Positions 1 to 11,670 of a DNA stretch of 64,000 bases are shown here, in pieces (the first letter of the stretch is position 1; each line of letters begins with the position of its first letter). The notes below the pieces were generated by a model, which was given only the letters and a program-made list of their open reading frames with translations, was not told where the DNA came from and did no database searches. Source of the DNA: Triatoma infestans (taxonomy: Eukaryota; Arthropoda; Insecta; Hemiptera; Reduviidae); the NCBI GenBank assembly GCA_011037195.1, contig JAAEAF010003773.1:1-64000 (forward strand). The letters run 5' to 3'. A program made the translations under genes and the position numbers.

Positions 1-800
1 ATCTATAAATACTTTTATATAAATAATATTAATCAATATGCAACTACTTGGTGCTCATTAAGAGGATTTAAGTTTTGTTAGTTTTTTTTTTGTTTTTCAA
101 TAAGAAAATTAGTTATATTTGCTACTTCATTTTTATTAATATAATTTTAATTAAACAGATTTATTTTGTTATCATTTCCCCATGCATCTTGCCCACTCGG
201 CTGTACGTCCTCACCTCCTTTCCTGTGCTGCTGTGGATGTGTACGTGAAAGCAATCACACGTAAGTAAGAACCAAGGGGACCCAAAACAAATCGCTCCTA
301 TGGATACTGTGTTCCTCAGTTTCTTACCATTCTTGGTTCCGCTGAATGGTAAAACTTACAGTATGTAAACATATCACGCCACTCCTAGTACCCCTCTGTC
401 ACTGTGGTCACTGGCTTTTGTTTTTTTTTGTTTTTCCCCTTCGCTCATAGATATATATATAAATGAATTACTCCTACACTAGACAAGTGACAAAACATCG
501 AGAGGACGGATTCGATGAGATGAATGTTTATTAAACCTTTATACAAGATTTTCAAGCAGCGGGGGATGAGACAACATCGCTCTGTCGCTTCCAAGCCAAT
601 CGACGACACTCTGTCATCGCTTCGCTATTGCAATCCGCGCGAGGCTCTGCGTATCAGCGAGATTGGGGGGGAAGTAAGAAAGATGATTTACGGTCTTACT
701 TCAAGACCGCTTATTACCTGGGAGTTTATGGTACTTAAAGAAGGTTGGATGATGGGAATTTACGATTTACGAAGATCTGTTTGGTCACATTCATATATAT
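1..800. other. No gene recognised
   Basis: AT-rich sequence at the left edge, with a short open frame at 524-988 that has no recognisable domain and overlaps a family K fragment. I see no exon or RNA gene that I can support. Confidence 0.5.
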
Positions 801-1045
801 ATATTTTTAAAAACTATACACAGAATATTTCAAAAACGAAAAGTCGCAGGAAGCTAAAGCTTAGTATTCCATTTAGCATTCCACTACAGCATGACACGGA
901 AGATTTCGGCCAAAATCCATCAACCGGAAGTATGACTTTATTGAATTACGGATTTTCTTTAAATTTCATATACTATCTACATACATGACAAATTGTCCCG
1001 GGAAAATTGATTTTCGGGGGGACGGTGGTGATTCTGGGGGAACAA
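800..1045 (+). repeat. Family K fragment
   Basis: Degenerate piece of the dispersed 1-kb repeat, recognised from the order CAAAAACGAAAA, then AAAATCCATCAACCGGAAGT at about 913-931, then the ACTATCTACATACA and GGGAAAATTGATTTT blocks shared with the full copies. Confidence 0.7.
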
Positions 1046-1199
1046 TAGCGTTACACTACATTCTTTGAGGCAGGGATGCCGTCACGACTGGACACCATTG
1101 ATTTAACATAATCACTATCTTAAACGGCTTTCTACCTACTATAATACTTTAAATAATATAGCACCGGAGTATTAGGAAAATTATATTTTAGCTCATTAC

Positions 1200-1635
1200 C
1201 TATAAGTTCGCCCGCAGGGGTATCTGTTGCATGCAGTTACTTGAGGAGTAGCGACCCACAGCTCAGCACTCCATGAACTTCGTCAGAACAGTACACTGTA
1301 CACTGTGTGTCAGGACAAACACAGTATACAAACTAGGGTCTCCGTCCCTAGCTAATTGGCGAAAGCCAAGGGAGAAGGGAGGGATTAGCTCAGTGGGTAG
1401 CCACGCTGGACTACAACCCGGAGGCCCAGGTTCGAATCCAGTATGCTTCCCTTAGAAGTTCCTCTGCCTAGGGGCCAGCCACAAAACTCACTTACGTATG
1501 AGGAGTGGGTTGGTCTGAAGCTAGAGACATTGCTTGGAGGGCTGGCAGTGCACTGAGAAGCTCGGGGGGGGGCACTTTATGATCTTTTCAGGTCGCAGTG
1601 CGATAATCTCCTTCAACAATCTACAATCTACTTAT
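1200..1635 (+). repeat. SINE1 copy (tRNA-Ala-like, composite SINE)
   Basis: The copy begins near GCCCGCAGGGGTATCTGTTG, includes a shared leader (ACAAACTAGGGTCTCCGTCC) and a tRNA-like region from about 1381 with an A box (TTAGCTCAGTGGG) and a B box (GGTTCGAATCC). It ends with the shared tail CAGGTCGCAGTGCGATAATC. In better copies the anticodon-loop position reads CTAGCAA, which suggests tRNA-Ala(AGC) ancestry. Other copies are at 6541, 18060, 38280 and 62155. Confidence 0.8.
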
Positions 1636-2039
1636 AAGCTAGTGTTTATAGTTCTAAGTGTGGCCCCAAGACCTAAAAGTTTGGATATCCCTGTTCTAAA
1701 GTATCAACTTCAATGTAATATTTGGTTTTTTACCACACATAATATATTAACACACATTGAAAATATTGAAATGCCACATTTGAAGATAATCTGTTCAAAC
1801 TTCAAAAGCGATTATACACAGATTAGGTTTTATGGTATTCAAATCGTCAGGCCTTAAAATTACAATGAGATGTTTGAATGGCGGCAATGGCCGGAGGAGT
1901 TTTTTTTAAAGAGAAAGGATTCTTTGTTGCTCTACGTTTCGGGTACCATTGGTGTTATTCACTCAGGAGCTCTTTAGGGTAGAAGAGGAGTGAATGTTGA
2001 GAACGTTGAGACAGTTGATTTATACAATTCTACCATCCA

Positions 2040-2155
2040 ATCCGACAAATTTCATTAAATTTGGTATACTAACTATAAAATTTGTCAGTTATAATTTTGA
2101 GAAACTGGAATAAGAGAAAGTTGTATGAGTGTTTCACACCAGAATTGTTTTAAAT
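2040..2155 (+). repeat. Family K right-end fragment
   Basis: Matches the last 110 bases of full K copies, including AATTTCATTAAATTTGGTA, TTATAATTTTGAGAAACTGG, AATAAGAGAAAGTTG and the terminal TGTTTCACACCAGA. Confidence 0.75.
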
Positions 2156-2765
2156 TAATTAAATAAAAAAGCGCTCTATGAAAAAATAGAATAACAGAAA
2201 ATCAAAGGAAGCAATAAGAAATAAAACCTTATAGAAATATGAAGAAACCTTTTAAATGCCCTAAAAATGCCATTCTTAATTTTCAAGCTTTAATTAAAAC
2301 ATTATAAATATTAAGTGGGTCGTTCTTGTCTTTTATACATAATACGTCCGTTTCTGTTAATGAAAAGTATTTTTTATACAGATATTTATTTTTTATATAA
2401 TGAAAAAACCGGAATAAACCCGGCTTTCAATAAATATATGAGCTAAAGATTCTATCCGCTAAGCAAGTTGTCTCTAAGTTAACATATTTTTTTTACCCTT
2501 ACTACTATAAGATGAACGTTGTCTTATTACTCTACGTCAGAGGTACATTGTACGTCTAATAATCTTGGCAATTGTAAAGGTTTAAAATTGAGAATGGTCT
2601 TTAGCATATCCAACTAAAGTATTGTATATGCTGGTCTCCATATAAGCTATCCTCAACAAAAACAACAACAAACCGGTACTAGTAAAAAATTTCAGACCCG
2701 GGTTTAAGCCAAATAAAATTAATCGCAGTCTGACTGAAATCGGACAATAGCATTAAAGGAAAATA
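2156..2765. other. AT-rich stretch, nothing recognised
   Basis: High A+T content with stop codons in every frame. I find no conserved motif, RNA gene or terminal repeat here. Confidence 0.5.
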
Positions 2766-2769
2766 GCTT

Positions 2770-3425
2770 TCTTCTCTGTACTATGTGCTTCAAATTTGGG
2801 TACCAGGTCATATAGGACATTTTTGGGAATGAGGAGGTGGATAGGTTTGACAAATTAGGCCGCCTCTCTCTCCTTTATTGGTCCCGAGCCTGCTGTTGAC
2901 GTGTCTTCAGACTTCCAGTCATGGACAGCTTCCTTATGGTTGAGCACAGTTGGTTGTGGGCAGTCCAAGATGCTCATCGGGGGTTCCTGGCAGGGCTATT
3001 AGTGAGATGTTGCTATGTCTTTCACGGAGCTCTCTCAGGCATATGATTGGATCCCTTACTGGACATTGTGGTTTAAGGAGACATCTCTACGTAATGGGAC
3101 TTATGCCGGATCCATTTTGTAGAGTCTGTGGGACAGAGGAGGAAACACCCAAACATCTTATGACAGATAGTCTGGGTTGTGAGGAAATTAGGTTCAGGAC
3201 ATTTGGTCGGAACAGGATATCTGTCGAAGAGCTTAGGCTATTCCCTTTAAAGTTATTGTCCGATTTGTTCGGACTGCGGTGAATCTTAGATGGATTAGAT
3301 CCGGGTCTGGATATTTATTCTAGACACGATTTGTTGTTATTTTTCTTGGGGTAGTTATACGAGCCTTGTGGCAGTTTGGATAGCGTAGGTTTTTTCCCTC
3401 CACACAGACAAATAATAATAAAAGG
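2770..3425 (+). pseudogene. Non-LTR retrotransposon 3' end (LINE-B copy 1), decayed
   Basis: The 3' part of an R1/Jockey-type second ORF. Traces of an RNase H end are visible (GTRSY, GNEEVDRF, with frame shifts), followed by the C-terminal cysteine-bearing region SLTGHCGLRRHLYVMGLMPD and FCRVCGTEEETPKHL. It ends in a 3' UTR and a short AATAATAA tail. The element is 5'-truncated and full of frame shifts. A sister copy of higher quality lies at 8395-9540 with the same tail. Confidence 0.75.
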
Positions 3426-3649
3426 AAATAGCCTAAGCTCTTCTACAGACATCCTGTGTCGACCTCATGGCGCAACACCCCTTGAAATGCCAACGCTTGC
3501 TAGACAGCGATTTGTATTGGGGCAGTTCCCTCGATGTTTAGTTCCGCGCCTTCAGTACCTAGATTAGATTACATTCTTTGGGGGGATTGGCTCTTCAGCC
3601 TGCGCCACCGCGACCCCTTAAATTGGAGACCTACCCCGGCCTGTCCTTC

Positions 3650-4440
3650 ATGGAACTGTGGAGTCTGGGGAGGTCTCCCTAGGTGGTCAATTGGAGCCGC
3701 TCCAATTGACCACCTACCATCAGAGCACCCTCTCGAGCCCTGATGCCCTTATATACTTAATAGACCCGAGAGGGGCTCCTGGCTGAGGCTTTCAGGCATC
3801 AGCTTTTCTTCTCCGAAGAGGCGGTACCTCAGCCATACTAGCCCCTAGCATTGACATAACACGTGCAGTGCTTTTTCCTCTTCTTCCTGACAAAACCTAT
3901 ACGGGCTATCCGTTGCCAGGCCCATACGGTGCATGTGCTTATTGAGTCTGCAATGGCCAGTGAGAACGCCAAATGCCATCCCTATGGCCACTCATAAGGC
4001 TTGCCAGACAGCGATATTAAACTCAGTCTAGTTGGAGTAATTCTGCAATTAGCCTGGGCGAGTAGCTATAAATAAACGTTTTCACCTGCCTCTGGCCTGG
4101 GGTTTTAGCCCACTATTCCCTTGATCGGTCGTGCATCCATGTCCTGATGGATGCACTCCTGAGGCATGTTGAGACACCACAGAACGGTTCCGGCCCTATA
4201 AGTGTTCCGATGGAACCCTCCCGGGCCAAACTATCTGCCGCCTCATTACCTCGGTGACCCGAATGCCCAGGAACTCAAACCAGGAAGACCTTATTATGGC
4301 TATGTGCCTTAATATCCCTAAGTGCACCTAGGCAATCCCACACCAGCGTTGAGCTGATCTCCCACGAGTCAATTGCCCGCAGGGCGCCTGGCTATTTCAC
4401 TACCTAGGTGCTGTAGCTTCCCACTTTTTCTCACGATGCT
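3650..4440 (-). pseudogene. Non-LTR retrotransposon 3' end (LINE-A copy 1), decayed
   Basis: On the minus strand this region encodes remnants of an RNase H and C-terminal domain of an R1-like LINE. It is nearly collinear with 16230-16850, where LTGHYRLNKHMHRMGL and FCQEEEETALHVLC are readable. Here the frame is broken several times. A perfect 15-bp inverted repeat at 3681-3715 is not shared with the sister copy. Confidence 0.7.
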
Positions 4441-4463
4441 GGTCAACATTGACTTTGCTCTTA

Positions 4464-4535
4464 TTGGAATCGAATTCCCTGAATTATCGCACCAAAGACG
4501 AATGTGCTAGCCACTAGACCAACGGTGAGGGCATC
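4464..4535 (-). repeat. tRNA-like pseudogene or SINE head (possibly tRNA-Gln-like)
   Basis: The minus strand carries an A-box-like TGGTCTAGTGGCTAGCA and a B-box-like GGGAATTCGATTCC at tRNA spacing, with an anticodon-like loop that would read TTG. The acceptor stem does not pair convincingly, so this is a pseudo-tRNA or SINE remnant rather than a working tRNA. Confidence 0.4.
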
Positions 4536-5785
4536 TTGTGCCTACCTTAAGTCCTAATTTCCTCACAATTTAAGCAATCTTCATAAGATGTGTAAGGAGA
4601 ATCTCCACTATTGTGGAATGTTAAAACATTGTTGAATAAGGCTGTTGTAGTTGGTTTGGTTTCTATTGTAGTGTTTCTATTGGTTTCTATTGTAAAATAT
4701 TACATTAAAATGTTGTAACAATGTTCAACACTGACCAAAAGTGCATGCTAAGCCGTTTGTTTACCTTTATATGTGTGTGTGTGTGTGAAAGAGAGACAGT
4801 ATGAAAGCAGTGCCATGTGAGTCAGTCCAGCTAAGAGCAGAGTGAGATTGTAAGCAGGAAAAAAATGCGGCATGCTTGGCGTTATAACGGTAGTTGGTGA
4901 ATACCTGCACTGGTGATTTTTTTTTATTTGATTTTAGATAATATGGCGTTAAATTTCAAATTTTAATTAGGTTGGTTCAATATTATTAGTGCTCTCTTGT
5001 GGGCTACAATGTAATTACTTCTACACCTGCCTGGATAGATATTTATCCGTCATCCATCCTATATTTATGTTAGGACAAATGATTGATTTTGAAGGCTAAA
5101 GATAATATCATTATATATTTATGTATTGACGTCAATATGAGAAAGTCGAGATTTCACGCCGGTTTTTTGTTTTATATGTGTTAAAATTACCGGTATATTT
5201 AGCCTCCACATCACTGTTATTTGTCCGACTTTGTTGCCAGTAAGTTTGTGTTGGCCAAATTGCTACTATAAATCTCGCACACTTGACATTCTGACAATAT
5301 TGTGTCTATGTTAAACAGTACTGCCTGTATATTCTAAACCCTATTTCTTAATAACCACCCGACAGTATCACAGTGTTAACTGTCAAACTGTTTTCATTAG
5401 TTTTAACAACAAAAACAAAATGTTGGCACATATAGTGTTTAACTGTACTTTTATTTGTAGAGAGCTAAATATAAAGTGTCTACAAAAAAAGTAATTTAAT
5501 TAACATAGATGATGAACGGTGTGAATTGAATTGAGAAGAACATATAAACTTACACTTTACTCACAATTTATATTCTACGTTTTAATGAATAAGGTGAAAA
5601 GAGTTTATATAGAGAGTAGAGTGACCGGGCGAGGAGTGATACAAAATTGTTGAGTATGTATAGAGAATGGTGTGGAGTAGCTCTTGCTTGTTCTAACGAT
5701 AGATTAGCTAGTGCGGGGGTACCAACGTGGATTGAAGAGGCTTGTTAACTGTAAAATTAAAGTGTTTTGCCCCTAATATTATTTC
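4536..5785. other. No gene recognised
   Basis: AT-rich sequence with a short GT run near 4770. No open frame or conserved motif that I can name. Confidence 0.5.
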
Positions 5786-5805
5786 AGCTTTGAGGTGACA
5801 CACCT

Positions 5806-5843
5806 CTGAAGAAACCTATTGCAATTTGTGGGTGAAACGTCAG
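5806..5843 (+). ncRNA. Hammerhead-like motif, third type (weak)
   Basis: A CTGAAGA core at 5806-5812 is followed by a short pairable segment (ACC with GGT), then GAAA at 5834-5837 and CGTC at 5838-5841. The order matches a hammerhead with a tiny stem III, but stem II is only about three pairs and stem I about two. Probably a relic of a Penelope-like element. Confidence 0.35.
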
Positions 5844-5885
5844 TTTATAATAAACCACTGATGCGGCCTCAATCCAAATGCCTCA

Positions 5886-6539
5886 CAACAACTTTTTCTT
5901 ACTTCAGTTTTCAAAATTATGATTGACAAATTTTATTTTTAGTATATAACAAATTTAATGAAATTCCGTCGGTATTTTTCTATGAAGAAAATTGGTAAAA
6001 CACATTTCCGGTCATCCCATTTTTTTTTTTTCCAAACTCGAAATTTCAACATTATATTTAATTCTAATTAATATTATTTAGGATGATAGAATTGTTTAAT
6101 AAACTGAAATTAACACTTTCCAGGAAACTGTAACCTCCATTCCTTCCCCCACAAAAGTACCATTAAATGAATTTAAATGAAATTTTTCAAATAAAAGTTG
6201 TAGGTCTTTGTATGTGTAGCTGACATCATTAATTTTCAAGCAAATCGTTGGAGGCATTTTTGAGAAAATCGAAAAAATGTAAAAAAAAAAAAAAAAAAAA
6301 ATCAATAAAGTGGTACTAGTCAATACTAGTGGAAGAAATTTTGCAGATAACCTACTGTCAGATCCATGGTGATACGTAAACGGAATATCAAGTTTGACCT
6401 TTTTAGGATGCTTCGTTTTTACACACACAAACAGACCATTTTCTAAAAACCACTTTCTTTTGGACTCATGGGACCTCAAAACGGATATTTCCGGGTAAAC
6501 TCGATATCGAAAATTTGGCACATTACATTACTTACTCTT
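5886..6539 (-). repeat. Family K copy, partial
   Basis: Minus-orientation K sequence from TTTTTCTTACTTCAG to the block complementary to GATATCGAGTTTTCACCGG, ending against a SINE1 copy. One monomer is missing compared with full copies. A poly(A) run occupies 6281-6302. Confidence 0.75.
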
Positions 6540-6540
6540 T

Positions 6541-7690
6541 ACTAGCCCGCAAGGGGGTATCTGTTGCATGCAGATATTTGGGGAGTAGCGATCCCACGGG
6601 TTACCACAGCATGCACTTCATCAGAACAGTACACAATACACTTACACTATAAACACTCTACACTGTATAGACAAGGACAAACACGGTACACAAACTAGGG
6701 TCTCCGTCCCTAGTTATTGGCGAAAGCCAAGGGAGAAAGAAGGGATTAGCTCAGTGGTTGGGCGCTGGACAAGCAATGCGGAGGTCCCGGGTTCGAACCC
6801 AGCATGCTGCTCTTAGATTTTTTCTTCCTAGGAGCCTCTACAACTCACTTGTCTGGTGATGGGCCACTGGTTCCCCAGGTTGGGGATACCTTATCCCAAT
6901 TCATATTCCATCCTTGACCCCTTCCTTTCTCCTTTCACTCCCCATGAGCCGAAGGGTTCCTGGTCCCTGGAATACTGTACCCTGGCCCCTGAGGCAACGG
7001 GTCAAAATCAGTAGATGGCAAGGTAGTAAGACCATCGGGCGTGTGATCAGTCACGCCGCTATAGATAATATAGCGAAGTACTGAACTAAGGGCGCAAGCA
7101 GCGTCGATTTCCAAGCCCAATTGCTTGCAATTGAGGTCGGACTCGTAGTGGCCGTTGGTTAACCAATAGCTCCGCTGTCCTTCGGGATATGAGCTGAGCG
7201 GGTAGGTATACCGCAATATAAATTAATACTCTTGCCGTCGCTTCTGACGACGGCAGTGCCCTTCGCTAGGGGGTGCGGCTCACCAGAGCTAAAGTAGAGT
7301 CAGCCTTCTCTACCAACAACTGTTGGCCTCCACGCGTTGGTTCGGCGTACAACCGAACCTGCCTCCTTGTGGGGCCAAGCGGGGGAGTGCCCGGGGCGGC
7401 ACTTCTGCCACGGCGAGGCCTTGCACCCCAGCCTCTCGTGGTGGTGACATCCTTCTCTTGTAAAACGACTTCGTGCTTGCACGGGGGACTGGTATATCCG
7501 AATGGATAGGAACGGTCTTTAAAGAACCCTTAGTACCGAAAGGGAACAGGCAGGAGGGAAGAATGTCCGATGATGGGGGTGTTGTCTGTAGCTGGAGAAG
7601 CTGCTTGAAGGCCGGCTGTGCATCGAAAAAGCTCCGGGGGCCACAATAGATCTTTCAGGTTGCAGAGCAATAATCCCCTACAACAATCTA
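6541..7690 (+). repeat. SINE1 copy split by an insertion
   Basis: The left part (6541-6863) has the shared leader, an A box (TTAGCTCAGTGG) and a B box (GGGTTCGAACCC). The right part (7578-7690) has the shared SINE1 tail ending CAATAATCCCCTACAACAA. Between them lies a foreign 0.7-kb insert flanked by near-identical copies of GTCYGRTGATGGG. Confidence 0.8.
6864..7564. mobile_element. GC-rich insert inside SINE1, unclassified
   Basis: This 701-bp insert interrupts a SINE1 copy and is flanked by 13-bp direct repeats (6851-6863 and 7565-7577, two mismatches) that fit a target-site duplication. Its base composition is much richer in G+C than its surroundings. I see no terminal inverted repeat and no poly(A) tail. 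Open frames exist on both strands, but none shows a domain that I recognise. Confidence 0.55.
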
Positions 7691-7699
7691 CTCTTTACT

Positions 7700-8390
7700 A
7701 GGGAGTAAGAGAAAGTAACAAAAATTAACTATGAATTAATTATTTATTTTATGAGATTAACGAATAAAAATGTATAGGTTATTCAGACCTAACGAATAGT
7801 GCCAACAAAAGCTAAAATTTAATTTATAGATTCTCAGAATTCAATTTTTCCGGAAAAATGTATTAAATAAAAATGATAGGTTTATAAACCCAGTCAGTAT
7901 TACGGGGGGGGGGTATCGTCCCATTTCAGAGAAAATATCGAATTGTATATACTAGCACTTCCGATTAATCGTATTTGTTTTTTTTAACTTGGAATTCTAG
8001 GGATTACTGTAACACCTGAATATATAACTTAGGTGATATAGCTCAATACATCGTATTGAACGGTACTTTATAATAACGTAACCAATTTTTCTTATTGTTT
8101 CTTTTGCGGATTCTGTTAGAATTTTTTACTTTATCTTACACCTACTAAGGGAAAGTATACTAAGGTGAATCCCATCGTTCTTTGTAGAGGTGAAAACTTT
8201 GGCAATGAAAGCGTGTTATACAAATTAAACAGGCAGGTTTTCGGTAGGGTGAACGATAGGGTCATTCTACCATTCATCGCGAGATGCTTTTGAAAGTTCC
8301 TATTACAGGTTTTCCTTCTGACAGAATGTTGAATACTTTTGTTTTCAAGCATTCTTACAGAGTTAGATTACCTTCTAGGGAGGATGGTCA
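7700..8390. other. AT-rich stretch, little recognised
   Basis: Contains short K-like pieces near 7840-7910 and a C/G homopolymer near 7904. Nothing else that I can name. Confidence 0.4.
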
Positions 8391-8394
8391 AGAT

Positions 8395-9540
8395 TGGGTC
8401 CGTCTGCTGTGATACCTGATAATTACCGCCACTGTTACACGGACGGTTCCAGAATGGATGGTTGGTCTATTTGAGACCGGAGATCATTTGGCAGTATCTC
8501 TTGGTGAATGGACCACTGCCTTCCAGACTAGATAATATGTTGAACACTTTATTATGAATAGAACACACAAACTGCAAGGGACTTTACAATTAAATAGAAC
8601 TTAGGTAGCGAGAGAAATATAAAGAGAGAGATTGGCTAAAGAAGGTGGTAAGTAGATAGGTTGCTGACTGGTTGTACTGTTTACAAAATTGTCTGTGATC
8701 ATTTGGCAGTATTTCTTGGTGAATGGACCACAATGTTCCAGACTGAGGTTTATACTATTCTTTGATGTATCTAGGAGGAGATGGTACGTAACACTAACTT
8801 AAAAGGTGTTTGTATCTGCTCGGACAGCCAAGCTGCGCTGAAGGCTCTAAATTCATGTGTCATCACTTCCAGGTTGGTGTTAGAATGTTCTAAGAGACTG
8901 GAAGAACCTTCTTCTCTGAAAGATGTGCTTTTAGTTGGGTACCGGGTCACATGGCTTCCCACATCTCTTCCATTTGTCCCGAGCCTGCTGTTGGCGTGTC
9001 CTCTGGCTTCCAATCATGGACAGCTTCACAGCCTTCATCCTTATGGATGAGCTCAGTTGGTTGTCAGCAGTCCAAAATGCTCATCGGGGGTCCGGACAGG
9101 GCTATTAGTGAGACGTTGCTGTGTCTTTCACGGAGCTCTCTCAGGCATCTGGTTGGATCCCTTACTGGGCATTGCAGATTAAGGAGATATCTCTACGTAA
9201 TGGGGCTCATGCCGGATCCATTTTGTAGAGTCTGCGAGACAGAGGAGGAAACACTCATCCATCTTATGACAGATTGTCTAGGTTGTGAGGAAATTAGGTT
9301 CAGGACCTTTTGTCGGAGCAGGATATCTGTGGAAGAGCTTAGGCTTATTTCCCCTTGGGGTATTGTCCGATTTGTTTGCGGAGAATCTTAGATGGATTAG
9401 ACCCGGGTCTGGATATTTGCTCTAGACCTGGTTTGTTGTAGTTTTTCTTGGGGTAGCTATATGGGCCCAGTGAGGCTTTGGATGGGTCTGTTGGTTTGGT
9501 CCCCTTCTCCCCACAGACAAATAATAATAATAATACTAAG
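8395..9540 (+). pseudogene. Non-LTR retrotransposon 3' end (LINE-B copy 2): RNase H and C-terminal domain
   Basis: RNase H motifs run in order on the + strand: YTDGSRMDG near 8438, FQTEVY near 8738, and CSDSQAALKALNS near 8820. The GH-NE part is decayed, and is followed by SLTGHCRLRRYLYVMGLMPD and FCRVCETEEETLIHLM in the frame at 8951-9391. The 3' end finishes in AATAATAATAATA. The copy is 5'-truncated and carries a family L fragment inside the RNase H domain. Confidence 0.8.
8530..8696 (-). repeat. Family L fragment inserted in LINE-B, flanked by a 47-bp direct repeat
   Basis: The segment contains ACTTAGGTAGCGAGAGAAAT and GTAGATAGGTTGCTGACTGG, shared with other minus-orientation L copies. 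The LINE sequence GATCATTTGGCAGTAT and what follows occurs on both sides (8483-8529 and 8697-8744), so the flank is duplicated over about 47 bp. That is longer than an ordinary LTR-element target duplication. Confidence 0.6.
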
Positions 9541-9647
9541 GAGAAGTTTTACGATTGTGACACTCTTTCCGAACTAAGTATCGGGAAATACATGTTTTGA
9601 GGCTTGCTAATTACGAAAAAAATCTGGTGTGAAATACTCATAGACTT

Positions 9648-9782
9648 AATTGTAATGGGATCCGAATCATTAAAGATTTATAGTATCCGAAGAGCGAAGA
9701 AGCAGACATAAAATGAATCAAACGCTAGTTACATCTCCACCTAGGCCAGACTAGGGAAGGAGATTTCAGTTCTTATCAATTC

Positions 9783-9814
<32 letters not shown>

Positions 9815-10129
9815 ATGCAGTTGCTTCCTTAAAAGGCTATGCCTTCTAACTAGGACAATAATTCTCCTTAGCTTCACTTTTGTGCTGCCGAGGAGATAGT
9901 TTGTGCGAGTCTTTGAGGGGGCTCTCCAAGAAAATCTTAAGAGTACCTTATCCCCGCAATATTTTTCCAATATAATGTATGTTTCCGTGTTAGCCATTTT
10001 TCAATAGTCCCAGAGGCAGTTCTGTAAGAGATGCCGCAGAAAGGCTTCGGACCAATGGGCGTTCGTGAGGCGCCCTCCTTTGCCAGCCTTGTCAGCCTCT
10101 TCGTTACCTTGAATGTTCTTCTGCAGCTT

Positions 10130-10161
<32 letters not shown>

Positions 10162-10392
10162 CAGCTACAGAAGAACAGTTCAGGACAGTTTTATTACAGT
10201 TTTTAATACAAGTCAGAAGACAACATCTACTTTCTAATTACTCAGCCAGTCTGACTCACACTTTATTATTCTCTCGCTACCTAACTTCTATTTTACTATA
10301 AAGTCCTTGCAGTTTGTGTGTTCCATTCAATATACATTGTTTCTATCTAATTTCTAAATCCATTCTCTCTCCTTCTCACATCCATTATACAA
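9648..10392 (+). repeat. LTR-like repeat L, split by a LINE fragment
   Basis: The repeat begins TGTAATGGGATCCGAATCAT and ends ATCCATTATACA, so it has the TG...CA ends of an LTR. It is interrupted within its TA-rich tract (9783-10160) by a minus-strand LINE fragment at 9818-10120. A second, partial L copy follows at 10393-10670. No primer-binding site or internal coding region is visible, so a solo LTR is the best reading. Confidence 0.6.
9818..10120 (-). pseudogene. LINE-C RNase H fragment inserted into L
   Basis: Nearly identical to 13846-14130: the shared minus-strand sequence covers the end of an RNase H domain (GNEEADRLAKEG-like) and the segment after it. Both sides are (TA)n, so the fragment either inserted into, or was captured within, a TA microsatellite. 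Confidence 0.65.
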
Positions 10393-10670
10393 TTATATTA
10401 TGGATATAATATAGAGCTACTGAAGAACAGTTTTGGACAGTTTTACCCCAGTTTTTAATACCAGTCAGAACACATCATTCTACTTTCTAATTACTCAGCC
10501 AATCTGTTTCTTTATATTTCTCTGGTTACCTAACTTTTATTTTACTGTAAAGTTCTTTTAGTTTGTGTGTTCCATTCAATATACATTGTTCAGCATGTCA
10601 TCTAGTTTCTATCTCATTTCTAAATCCATTCTCTCTAATTCTTTCCTTCACACATCCATTATACAACTGT
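10393..10670 (+). repeat. Second, partial copy of L
   Basis: Repeats the second half of the preceding L copy (AGCTACTGAAGAACAGTT through ATCCATTATACA) in direct orientation, with a few differences. This gives a tandem L arrangement. Confidence 0.65.
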
Positions 10671-10744
10671 ATTCTAATTTTGCTAATTTGTTCTAGCATA
10701 AATGTATATAGAGGTGTAGAAGATTTTTCGAGATACTTCAAAAA

Positions 10745-11215
10745 AAAAAAAAAAAAAATCAGTAACCTATACTTGTAAATTTGACCTTTCGGTTAATTGA
10801 TTTTCTTCAAATTTGGAACCATGTCAGTGTTTTTAATGAAAATTAAAATTATATAGGTTGTAGAACTTTACATTGAACTGAAGTAATACTTTAGTGGGAA
10901 ACCTCACGCTATTGTTTCTTTCAGAACCTCCTCCCCTCCAAAAAATCAATTTTCCCAGGGGAAAATGTTTCAAATAAAAGTGATTAGGTATTTATGTAAG
11001 GAGGTTTAAAGAAAATCGTGAAAAACTAAAAGAAAAAAATGAGTAAAGTCGCTTTTCCGGTTGATGGGATTTTTTTAAACTAAAATCTTATTGGCGTACG
11101 CCATTTATCCACAGACCAGTTGCTAAAAAAACATTTCTTTCCAATTCAGAGGGAGACATCAAAATATTGAAAAACTTAATTACAAAAATTTAATAAGTTT
11201 GCAATATATTTTCTT
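10745..11215 (-). repeat. Family K fragments
   Basis: Two monomer remnants in minus orientation, recognised from TTTCGGTTAATTGATTTTCT, TTTTCCCAGGGGAAAATG and ACAGACCAGTTGCTAAAAA. Confidence 0.6.
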
Positions 11216-11670
11216 TGATAGTATAAGAAAAAAGAAGAAGAAGAAAAAAAAAAACACTAAGTCATTTTAAAGATAAACAGATAATGGGGTAGTTGGGATA
11301 ATACAGTAATAAAGGAGCTCATTAGTTTAACAGACTAATAAAACAAAGCCCTGGTTCTATTTGTAGTTAATATACACAAGAGCTTCTCCAATTTTGTCAA
11401 ATCAAAGAGATTTTATTAGTTTTCCTAAACAAACGATTTACACAGAACCCTTAGAAACTGGTTTGTTTTATAATTTCATACAAGGTTTTCAAGTCTGAAT
11501 AAATGTTAAAATTATTTGATTTGATGAAATGATTAAAGAAAAGGCACAATTACATACAATGTATTACTCATTTCATTATTTAAATGGTGAATTGAAAATC
11601 TAGTGTGAAACACTCACACGACTTTCTCTACCTGTTTTTCTATTTTATTCTAGATCCCAAGGATTCCGAA

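Noticed and set aside
524..988. 154-residue open frame near the left edge
   Set aside because: No recognisable domain; its second half lies in a degenerate family K fragment, so it is a chance frame.
1381..1452. Possible functional tRNA gene (A and B boxes at tRNA spacing)
   Set aside because: The acceptor stem does not pair, and the same segment recurs within a longer repeated unit at 6746, 18224 and 62155, so it is the head of a SINE.
7273..7509. Overlapping + and - open frames in the GC-rich insert as a gene
   Set aside because: Open frames arise easily in GC-rich sequence; neither strand shows a recognisable motif or start context.
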